A stretch of DNA of 64,000 bases, from positions 248,001-312,000 of the forward strand of contig NC_016489.1 of NCBI RefSeq assembly GCF_000227115.2, given 5' to 3'. This DNA is from Naumovozyma dairenensis CBS 421. Taxonomy: Eukaryota > Ascomycota > Saccharomycetes > Saccharomycetales > Saccharomycetaceae. The notes under the pieces are model-generated. The model was not told the DNA's origin. It worked only from the letters and a program-made list of their open reading frames with translations, and did not search any database. This document shows, piece after piece, positions 1 through 8,279 of this stretch (positions are counted from its first letter, which is position 1; every line of letters begins with the position of its first letter). The position numbers were made by a program, and so were the translations under genes.

Positions 1-1
1 T

Positions 2-847
2 AGACCTTTGATCTTGGAAATGATGAGTAAGTATGGGTTTGAATGTTGTGTGTTGAATAATAGAGGTTGTAATTATTCAAAGATTACAACTCCACAATTG
101 TATAATGGAGGTTGGACTAATGATGTTAGATATATGGTTACGGAATTGAGAGATATGTATCCTAATAGGAAGTTTTATATGGTGGGGTTCTCATTGGGTG
201 CAACTATTTTAGTTAATTATTTGGGAGAAGAAGGTGATAAGTCTGATATTGAATGTGCTGTGGCATTGGGGAATCCATGGGATATGGTTCACTCTACATT
301 TTTTGTCAATCATACATTTGTTGGGTCTAGAATTTATGCTCCTACTGTTGCTAAAAATTTAGCTAAAATTTCCCAGAATCATTTGGGCGTTTTAATTCGA
401 GATAAACGATTGAAACCTATTTATGAAACTAAACTGTTTAATTTTAAGAATTTTGAAGAATTTGATGATCAATTAACTGCACCAATGTTTGGATATAATA
501 CAGCAAATGAATATTATAGAGATGCAAGCTCAGTAAATAGACTTATGGGTGTGAGAACTCCAATTTTAGCTTTGAATTCTATGGATGACCCAGTTATTGG
601 AGCTGATTTCCTTCCTGAAAAGGAAATCATTTTAAATCCGTATATATTATTGTTAGAAACAAGTATTGGTGGACATGTTGCATGGTTCAGTGACGCATAT
701 GGTAATAGATGGTACACTAAACCTATCGGTAAATATCTAAATGCATTCCATACACAAATCACAATGAAAGGCTTGAAACCAGATTTATCAAATATAAGCT
801 TACCCATCAACAACAGCAAACCAGTCAAGACAACATATAATTTATAG
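2..847 (+). CDS. MGL3: Alpha/beta-hydrolase, MGL3/EHT1/EEB1 family, 5' end cut by the window
   Basis: This is the C-terminal part of a yeast esterase/acylglycerol lipase of the EHT1-EEB1-YMR210W family. The frame is open to the left edge, so the start lies outside the window. Counting from the TTG at base 8, the nucleophile elbow GFSLG is at residues 60-64 (Ser62), with likely catalytic Asp near 193-194 (MDDP) and His223 (GGHVAW). The family hydrolyses or forms medium-chain ethyl esters and acylglycerols. The choice of MGL3 (YMR210W) rests on its neighbours EFR3 and DML1, which sit beside YMR210W in S. cerevisiae. It could instead be another family member. The stop is at 845-847. Confidence 0.8.
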   Translation, partial: RPLILEMMSKYGFECCVLNNRGCNYSKITTPQLYNGGWTNDVRYMVTELRDMYPNRKFYMVGFSLGATILVNYLGEEGDKSDIECAVALGNPWDMVHSTFFVNHTFVGSRIYAPTVAKNLAKISQNHLGVLIRDKRLKPIYETKLFNFKNFEEFDDQLTAPMFGYNTANEYYRDASSVNRLMGVRTPILALNSMDDPVIGADFLPEKEIILNPYILLLETSIGGHVAWFSDAYGNRWYTKPIGKYLNAFHTQITMKGLKPDLSNISLPINNSKPVKTTYNL

Positions 848-1191
848 AATTTCTGTGCCTCATTTCTGAGCTTTTCAACAATGGCATGTACATAGACAAT
901 ATATATTTACATGTATACACTTTATAATGACAAACTGAACTTATTTCAAAGTTTTCCCAGTGTCAGAAATGATATATCATATATTTATAATCTACAGTAT
1001 TGAAGAAAATAGGACCAGCGCTAAAAGCAATAATCAAGCAAGGGCACATGAAAATGAAAAAAAATTAATGATGACCTTAAATATAAAAACAAAAAGAACA
1101 ACAACACAAGGACCTCCGACAACTACAGACTACACGTGAACCCACTAAACGTTCAAGGATCCAATACACAAAAAGCTGGTGTTGCTCGCAA
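848..1191. other. Intergenic, MGL3 terminator and EFR3 promoter
   Basis: 344 bases without a gene. A/T-rich with A-runs just before the EFR3 start. A short frame from 1136 overlaps the EFR3 start in another phase and has no support. A CACGTG E-box core lies near 1132. Nothing else was recognised. Confidence 0.5.
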
Positions 1192-3588
1192 ATGGGGATT
1201 TTCACACCTAAACATCAGAGGTTGGTCAATCAATGTTATCCCACTGGCAGAACCACGGATAAGAAGCCTAAATCTTCCGAGACGTCGTATCTTTTATATT
1301 ATGTCAATTCAAGACGTAGTAAATTGGAAAAAGTTAGTAGTTACTTGATTAAAAAAAGTAACAATGATATGAATCATAGAAGAGTGGGAAATATAGCTGT
1401 TACCTTGGAATTAATGAATAAAATTGTTAAGAATTGTAAAGAAAATTTGAACGTATTTATTAGGGATTTTTTCCAAATTATGAATAACATTTTGACAAAT
1501 GCTAACTTTAATAATGATGTTGGTATAGTGGAATTATTGGAAATGACATTTAATAGTATTTGCACCAATTTAGATGGTGCATTGTTTAGTGGAGATCCAG
1601 AATTTATTAGAGGTTATTCTGCCTTTGTTGATTCATTCTTTGTTGTGGCTAATGAAAAACTTCATAATGATGATTTACTACTGAAATGTTGCTTGGATAT
1701 CTCTTTGACTGATAGTCTAGCAAGCAATCCAAAAATCAAAAACTATGTCTCTAAATCTGTTACATTTTCATTAAGCAAATTTCAAGAAAGAAATCCAATT
1801 TTTAAAAGAATCTCGCTCGATCGTACAAATCTTTATCAAGCTTCCAGTCCTAATTTAACCAAAAGATTGAGTAAAGTACAAACACGTCCTGCAGGTTTAG
1901 ATACTTTGAATAACGAAGAAGGACAACCATCCGATCTTTCCTTAATTGCTTTACGTTCCTTTTTCAGTACCACCGAAGGTGATAAATTAGGATTATCTAT
2001 TAATGCATTGATTGAATTTATACTAGTTACACCAAATAAAGAATTATTGGAATTTATTTGTAATGGTATCCCAGTTCAATATAGATATTTTGTCATATTG
2101 TTCTTAGTTCGACAGCTAACTCAAACTACGACGACGACAAAGCCCTCAAATTCAGATCCAATAGTACTATTAAAATTAATTTCTGCCATATTGACTTCTG
2201 ATATTAGTATTGTTGGATTAAGTGTCTTAGATATCATGAGGAAATTATTGGCTTTCCAATTGGAACATTATAAAGAAAATAAAACCGTCGAAGAATGTTG
2301 TTTGACCATCAGAGATTTAAATAATAAGACATACTATAAAGAACAAATGTCAGACATGTTATATGAAATTCTAGTCAAATTGAAACATTATAAACATCTT
2401 TCAGGGGGAGAAGGGAAAGTTGATACAACAAAAGATTCCATCAAAATAACCATATTGACAAATGATGCAACAGAACTAGTCACTTTTGCTGGACAAGAAG
2501 CAATTAGTTTAGAATTATTTGCTGAATTAGCACCAATTTTAAACAAATGTATTGTACCATTATTTAATATTGTCGAACGCCAACTTTCAACAGGTGCCGC
2601 ATTTACAAAAGTATTTCAATTACTACGCCAAATCAAATCAAAAGATATTCAACAATCAATGATGGAGAAAATTTTTACCAAGTTTGGGAAATTTGCATTA
2701 TTATCAGGACTTAATTTCTTTTTAGAGAATATCACAAAACCAGAGGATGTTTATTACTTGTATCATAAGCAAGCAGCCGACTTTTTACAAATAGATGATT
2801 ACAAAAATCAAACGGAATACAAATTACAATCCCAATCTCTTTTCTCCAAAGATGACCTGCTGAATTATTATTCCGATTTGGGGTCAAACAAGTTTAGTAA
2901 AATGGGATCACAAATATTAATGTCACGACCTACTCATGTCTCCACATCTGACTTAGTTTCAGACAATGCCACACATTCTATGACACCCGACGGATTCAGT
3001 ATTAAATCTGTTTCAAATGGGTTGTTATCCGAAGGTGCTATCCCAATGAACAAAAGAGGCACCGATAATGCATCAAAATCGAAAGCTCAAATCTTAAACA
3101 CAAAAGGTAGTATATATAGACTAGCATCAGATGATATGAGATCATGGAGGACAGCAAGATCGAAGACGCCCAAGATAAGTGACTTGAAAAAAGTTGTTAA
3201 CACCAAAGCTAAAACGACAGATTCCCAAAACAAGGAAACTACAAAAACAGCATCTTTACGTGGCTCTCAATCAGTAAAATCAAAAGTTACAAATATAACT
3301 TTCTTATTAAGCGAATTGAAAACAAATGACTATGCTGATGGAGAAACTAATAAAATTCAAGACCCTGATGAAGACAATATTGTCGGATTAGACAAAATTG
3401 ATATCGCACGATCACAAACAACAAAACTGAATTCACATAACGCTCTCCCAAGATTAGGGAGCCGAAACTCAACTCTCTTGAAATCACAAGCGAATGTAGT
3501 GCTCCCGGACATAGATGATGCGTTTGTTGATGCAGCAGAAGGAATCAATGTTTCCAATTCAAGGGGGAAGTTATTTTCATCTTCTTGA
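1192..3588 (+). CDS. EFR3: EFR3, plasma-membrane anchor of the Stt4 PI4-kinase complex
   Basis: 798 residues, close to the size of S. cerevisiae Efr3 (YMR212C). Efr3 is a peripheral plasma-membrane protein that recruits Ypp1 and the PI 4-kinase Stt4 to PIK patches. The N-terminus, with FTPKHQRLVNQCYPTG, TTDKKPKSSETSYLLYY and the basic run RRSKLEKVSSYLIKK, is the conserved membrane-binding and helical-repeat start of the family. The middle is alpha-helical (ARM/HEAT-like). The last 250 residues are polar, Ser/Thr/Lys-rich and probably disordered. The ATG at 1192 starts directly at the conserved block. It converges with DML1, about 200 bases between the stops. In S. cerevisiae DML1 and EFR3 are also convergent, but the pair is flipped relative to MGL3. 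Confidence 0.93.
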   Translation: MGIFTPKHQRLVNQCYPTGRTTDKKPKSSETSYLLYYVNSRRSKLEKVSSYLIKKSNNDMNHRRVGNIAVTLELMNKIVKNCKENLNVFIRDFFQIMNNILTNANFNNDVGIVELLEMTFNSICTNLDGALFSGDPEFIRGYSAFVDSFFVVANEKLHNDDLLLKCCLDISLTDSLASNPKIKNYVSKSVTFSLSKFQERNPIFKRISLDRTNLYQASSPNLTKRLSKVQTRPAGLDTLNNEEGQPSDLSLIALRSFFSTTEGDKLGLSINALIEFILVTPNKELLEFICNGIPVQYRYFVILFLVRQLTQTTTTTKPSNSDPIVLLKLISAILTSDISIVGLSVLDIMRKLLAFQLEHYKENKTVEECCLTIRDLNNKTYYKEQMSDMLYEILVKLKHYKHLSGGEGKVDTTKDSIKITILTNDATELVTFAGQEAISLELFAELAPILNKCIVPLFNIVERQLSTGAAFTKVFQLLRQIKSKDIQQSMMEKIFTKFGKFALLSGLNFFLENITKPEDVYYLYHKQAADFLQIDDYKNQTEYKLQSQSLFSKDDLLNYYSDLGSNKFSKMGSQILMSRPTHVSTSDLVSDNATHSMTPDGFSIKSVSNGLLSEGAIPMNKRGTDNASKSKAQILNTKGSIYRLASDDMRSWRTARSKTPKISDLKKVVNTKAKTTDSQNKETTKTASLRGSQSVKSKVTNITFLLSELKTNDYADGETNKIQDPDEDNIVGLDKIDIARSQTTKLNSHNALPRLGSRNSTLLKSQANVVLPDIDDAFVDAAEGINVSNSRGKLFSSS

Positions 3589-3785
3589 TAGATGCAAACG
3601 GATAGACTTACAATGATAAATGGTACATATATATATTAGAGGATCCTTTAATTAGCGCACATTTTTATGGAATTTGCATATATATGGATTTTATTATGTG
3701 GTGTAATAATACATACAATTTAATGTAAACTTGTACAAAAAAATGAAAGAATAATTTAAAGAACGACTTAACAAACGACCAAATT

Positions 3786-5243
3786 TTAAGCATCATCATC
3801 ACCGGAGTCTTCTTCATCATACCATCCTGATTCATATTCTGTAGCCAATGTCGATAGCTCATCCTTTAATTCTTCTCTATCATCAGCAAACCTTAAATGT
3901 TTCGAAACAAAATCTTCATAATATTTAAATACGTCCCTCGATTTCTCAGTGTTTTTAATCTCTAGTTGGAAAGAGTTATTTTTCTTATATTCATCAGGTA
4001 TTGTGTCAGATGGATAGTAGCTGTATGTATATAACTCGTTTATCTTTTTCCCCTTTGTTACAGCTCCCATCTGTTCTTCCTTGGTAGGAGGTATCTGTCC
4101 TATTCGATTGATTTTGCAAACAGTAAAATCATGATATGGTTTATCACGAGACTTAGCAAGCGGCTTCACCATCGAATAATACGAATAGTAATCATCATCT
4201 TGGACGTCATATAAATCAGAGACATATTTTTTACGGTCATCACCTAATGTTAATGATGTCTCTAAGTAACTCATGCTTCTATTATAGTCAGAATGCTTCT
4301 GTCCAGAAACTGAAGTCACTGTATCAAGTACTTTGCACAGATTACCAGCTATTTCCCAGTTGGTGTACAAATCTGGCTGAGCCCATAAAGGAAATACTAT
4401 ATTCGATTCCCTCCCTAAAGCTATTGTAGTTCTGATCTTATTCACCACACTTCCACCTCTAAGTTTTGGAAGGGAGCAAAACATATCTTGTTCATGGAAC
4501 CCCCAGGTAAAGATAGTAGTTTTAGGGAGCTCATCTCTTAACTCTTCCAATAATCTGGATGAAAATCCACCCCAAGCACTATCAAAATCTGTAATTAAAT
4601 TAAAACCTTGAACTGTATCACAGTTTTCTAATTGAATTCTTAAACTTTCATCAAAGAAGTCATCCATACAGTAATTTTCAAATTCATCAATACCCATTTG
4701 GAACTGGTCAAATTCCCTCTTCTTCAAATTTTGATAATCTGGTAAATTGGGATGTTCAGCATCATGATACCAATTCGTTAAAGTTCGACAATTGCCCGCT
4801 TGATAAATTAATTTGTTATAATCAGACCAATATTTAGTATTTTCCTTAGTTAATTTCGGTAGTGGTTTATTCTGATCCAATGCAATTTGATATTCTGATT
4901 GATTAATCCTTGGATGTGTCACCATAACTTGATGATTATTTGAATCCGATTGCTTTGATTGTTCTCCATGGTCGTCACCTCTGGGACGGAAATGATAATC
5001 CTCCGTTTCTGGGACATATTGATAATCAGCTAATGACCCATTACCATTACGAGCATCCCATAGAATGGCTCTTGGTGAATATGTGGCTGTTTTAGATATC
5101 TTGTCTATTGTCGGGTTCAAAAATATAGTTGGATCATTTGGTCTTTCTTCAGGAAGGTAGAGTAATTCTTCTTGACAATTGAAGAATTGAGTGGTTAGAT
5201 GATTGGCTCTATGAGATGCCGAGATAGTAATGATTTCATGCAT
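3786..5243 (-). CDS. DML1: DML1, tubulin-like/Misato protein for mitochondrial inheritance
   Basis: Product of 485 residues, similar to S. cerevisiae Dml1 (YMR211W), which is essential and needed for mitochondrial DNA partitioning and morphology. The N-terminus MHEIITISASHRANHLTTQF is the Misato/tubulin-like family start. The conserved ILWDARNGNGSL motif and the SAWGGFSSRLLEELRDE segment, resembling the tubulin/FtsZ fold, follow. The C-terminus is acidic (YDEEDSGDDDA). I chose the ATG at 5243: the frame extends 12 codons further, but only to a TTG, and homologues begin MHE. Convergent with EFR3. Confidence 0.94.
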   Translation of the reverse strand: MHEIITISASHRANHLTTQFFNCQEELLYLPEERPNDPTIFLNPTIDKISKTATYSPRAILWDARNGNGSLADYQYVPETEDYHFRPRGDDHGEQSKQSDSNNHQVMVTHPRINQSEYQIALDQNKPLPKLTKENTKYWSDYNKLIYQAGNCRTLTNWYHDAEHPNLPDYQNLKKREFDQFQMGIDEFENYCMDDFFDESLRIQLENCDTVQGFNLITDFDSAWGGFSSRLLEELRDELPKTTIFTWGFHEQDMFCSLPKLRGGSVVNKIRTTIALGRESNIVFPLWAQPDLYTNWEIAGNLCKVLDTVTSVSGQKHSDYNRSMSYLETSLTLGDDRKKYVSDLYDVQDDDYYSYYSMVKPLAKSRDKPYHDFTVCKINRIGQIPPTKEEQMGAVTKGKKINELYTYSYYPSDTIPDEYKKNNSFQLEIKNTEKSRDVFKYYEDFVSKHLRFADDREELKDELSTLATEYESGWYDEEDSGDDDA

Positions 5244-5462
5244 TCTTTTTTTGGTGGTTGCTTCCTTTTTCGTTGGCAATGTGTATTAAATTTGTTAATG
5301 AATTTTTCATCTCATCGATTCTTCATTCTTATATGATTATAATACCGATTTAACATTTAATACATTATTTTGAACAACAACCTTGTAAGAAAAGGATTTA
5401 CAGAATAAAAATACAAATAAGAATACGAGAACTGTATTTACCATGTTATACATTGTTCAATA

Positions 5463-5771
5463 TTATTGTATATGATATCCAAAAGTGCAGGCCAAATCGA
5501 AGTTATCTCGGAAATACTCTATAGTTGCTAGTTTCCTAATCCTTAACTTCGTGAAATAACATACTATCGTATCCTTATTTATTTCCCTGAAGTTATAAAA
5601 ACGGTTACTAGTCCTCATATATAGGTAGGTGCCCAATGGACCCACAGCGTTTGGTACAAAACCTTTTTTAAGATACATTGTGTATACCATAGAAGAATGT
5701 AAGAAGTGATCCAATGGCTTTGTTCTAAATAGCGTCAGACTATGCTCTGAAACCCTTTTGTAACATGAAAC
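5463..5771 (-). other. Open segment of unknown origin, possible gene relic
   Basis: About 100 codons are open on the minus strand with no ATG at the 5' end. The inferred peptide has a protein-like composition (for example KPLDHFLHSSMVYTMYLKK and GPLGTYLYMRTSNRFYNF). I do not recognise a family. It lies in the gene-free zone next to the copia relic, so it may be the remains of a lost gene or of transposon sequence. It may also be chance. Confidence 0.25.
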
Positions 5772-6149
5772 TCATATAAACAGTATATATATAGTGACGT
5801 TTGGGGAATTTTAAAGGATACGAAAGTACGTTCATTTCTACTTCTTCACAAGATACTACGAATTATTTTTTAGAGAGTCAGCTTTAAAGACATTTGGTTT
5901 CATTTATAACGAATCTTAACAGATATGTTATTGGAATATATTGAACCGGGTTTGAAAGATCATATAGAAGATAATTTAGAAGAAAATATTGAGGCAGAAA
6001 TATTCAAAGGGGTTGGAATGCTTAATGTTTAAAGACGGTGATTGGCCAAGAAAAGATGATAGTTGAACCTATGGATAACGAAAAGGAGATTTCTGGGAGT
6101 ACAATATGAAAGAATTCAAAGACCAAGTTCTTTCATTGTTAATTAAAAT

Positions 6150-6705
6150 AATAAGTTACAATCTACCCTTTCCAAAATTTAATATGAATAACTGCAAGAC
6201 TTCTTCAATGAGGTATGCTTATTCTGGTTCTGTTATGAGCACACCGATAAAATAGAGATAGGAAGAAAAGGTCCCGTGAATTGACAAACAACATTGGCTA
6301 AACGCAATACAAAAATGGTACTTTAGATAGCATATTCATGGAAGATCTAATACAGTCGCCTATAATAAAAAAAATCTGTATAAACGTCGAGAATTACTTT
6401 ACAGTTTTTTGTCATTGTTGAACAGACTTCCAAATAATGGAAAAACAACGGTCAACCTTCTTAGTTACAATCTATGTTTTTACGATTCATCTTATTTCGA
6501 AATAACATTCCAAAAAAAAAACTACGATTCAGATAAATTATCAAAAAAGTTGCTAGGATACCATTCAACGGATGTTGTCTATCATAAACTAGCTAATATG
6601 ATGTTTGAAGAAGAGAAACCTGAATATCTCCGAATTTATTTCATATATAGCTACTTTGGCGATCAAAACAATACCCATAGATTGGCGGTGCTTCTGATGT
6701 GATGA
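6150..6705 (+). pseudogene. Possible decayed coding sequence of unknown identity
   Basis: Plus-strand stretches read as protein-like peptides in two frames. The clearest is 6409-6702, with FEITFQKKNYDSDKLSKKLL and YHKLANMMFEEEKPEYLRI. Stops and frame changes separate the pieces, and the 3' end runs into the minus-strand copia RNase H relic. No family is recognised. The call is tentative. Confidence 0.2.
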
Positions 6706-7917
6706 AGTAGGTAAGGGTTCGGTGAGAATATCGGTGACCATATCAGCCGTAAGTACGTAGTTCAGTGTAACTTCTTTATTCTTGACTAGGTCGAAGAGAT
6801 ACTTATATTTTACATCCCAGTGTTTGATATTAAAGAAGTCACAATGAAGCAAAGCCAAAGATCCATGGTTATCTTGGAGGAGCATGTAAGTAGGCAGCGG
6901 TAACATCAACCTGTTTGATTGGCCAACCTTAGCGAAGAGCAAAAGTAAGAAGTATTTTGACGATTGATTGGTCACTTGTGGGAGCAGTGTTAAGTTCGTC
7001 TTCTTGTTTGGGCTGGCGATTGCCAGCAGCAACAGGATGTGCCTTATATTTCCTAATAGAACCATCCGGATTTAATTTGGTGGAGAGGACCCACGTTAGA
7101 GAAATCAGTTTTGTATTTTTCGGCTTGGCAACAATATCGAACGTGTCGTAATGTTTCAGGTTGTTGAATTCATGTTATATAGTTTTTCGCCATAGTAGGA
7201 TATAGTTGATAGCTGCCTTAGTAGTGGGATGAGATGGGATAGGGCCTGGGACATCGTTGGTAGAAGATTTGTTTTGTAAATTCATTTGGGAGATGGATGG
7301 AAGTGAATGTTTAGAAGCAGAAGTAGAAGGGGCCAAGGTCAATTTTTGATTCGATGTGAGTAAAGGCATGTTGGCGGATATTGATTTTGTAGCTGCTAAT
7401 TTGTCAGTAAGTTGCCAGATCTTGACGGTTGGTAATGGATATGGAAAACCTTTCGATGTATGGACACATGTAGTATGAGTAGAATAGATAAGTTTTTCAA
7501 GATCATCATCATAAATTATGTGACCAAAGATACGATTGAAACGGAAACCGAGATAGGTACCAGTACGTGAGATAGGTTCGACTTTGGATTCCTCCCCGTG
7601 GAGGAAGTGACCAGGTAATGGACTTCACAACCAAATGGATAAATTATTTTTGGTTTAAATAACAGAAGAACCATATAGTATCTCACGAGGAGAATTATCA
7701 GACAGGCCTTGAAGTAATAAACTGTACCACTCAGCTACGTAATGTACGGCATACGCCACGAATTGGAAAGGAACGTTGGTACCAATGAAGAGAGCTCGTG
7801 TTCCCTCGATAAGATTTCGATTTGCCCTTTCGACTTTTCCATTAATTGCAGGTGGGTGGATGGGAATCAAATTGTGAGTGACACCATGATGTTTTTCTAG
7901 GTATGAATCACATAATA
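6665..7917 (-). mobile_element. Ty1/copia pol relic: integrase end fused to RNase H end, reverse transcriptase core deleted
   Basis: Read on the minus strand from about 7917 down to 6665, several frames give a copia polyprotein in the right order. First comes the C-terminal part of the integrase core (HHGVTHNLIPIHPPAINGKV, ANRNLIEGTRALF). Next is the integrase C-terminal/linker region (GTYLGFRFNRIFGHIIYDDD, TSKGFPYPLPTVKIWQLTD). Then the start of the reverse transcriptase (LTWVLSTKLNPDGSIRKYKA). It then jumps to the RNase H tail (QDNHGSLALLHCDFF, VKYKYLFDLVKNKEVTLNYV, ADMVTDILTEPLP). Stops and frameshifts lie near 7655 and 7175, and no YVDD-type catalytic block is present. The element is dead, with an internal deletion. 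Gag, protease and the 5' integrase are missing. Confidence 0.85.
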
Positions 7918-7929
7918 AAACAGAAAGAA

Positions 7930-8105
7930 AAAGGATATATAAAATATATACTGTGCATCATGTATAACTTATCTGAAACTTCATTGCTTCTGCTTATTAA
8001 TCTATGACTCTCTATTCAATTGTTCCGTTTCATGCTCAATACTTCCACTTCACTCTGTCACTTAGAGTCCAAACATAACTCGGAACTTCCTACGCCGTCT
8101 CAACA
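7930..8105 (-). repeat. Possible degenerate LTR next to the copia relic
   Basis: On the minus strand a TGTTGAGACGG start at 8105 resembles the TGTTG start of yeast copia LTRs. It is followed by an AAACGGAA element like one in delta LTRs and an AT-rich tail running to the integrase relic. No partner copy or target-site duplication is visible, so this is weak. Confidence 0.25.
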
Positions 8106-8279
8106 ATAAACGCATCCATTTGGATCTCTGTCTTCCAGTTCATACTGTATGAGCCATACATTATTTAACAACCAATGGTACAGCGATGAGTGTATCCAAC
8201 TATTGTAATAAAAACACAGCAAATTAGATTTCAAACTGGTATTTGTTTAGTTGACTGCAGGTACATGTACTTGTAAGAT

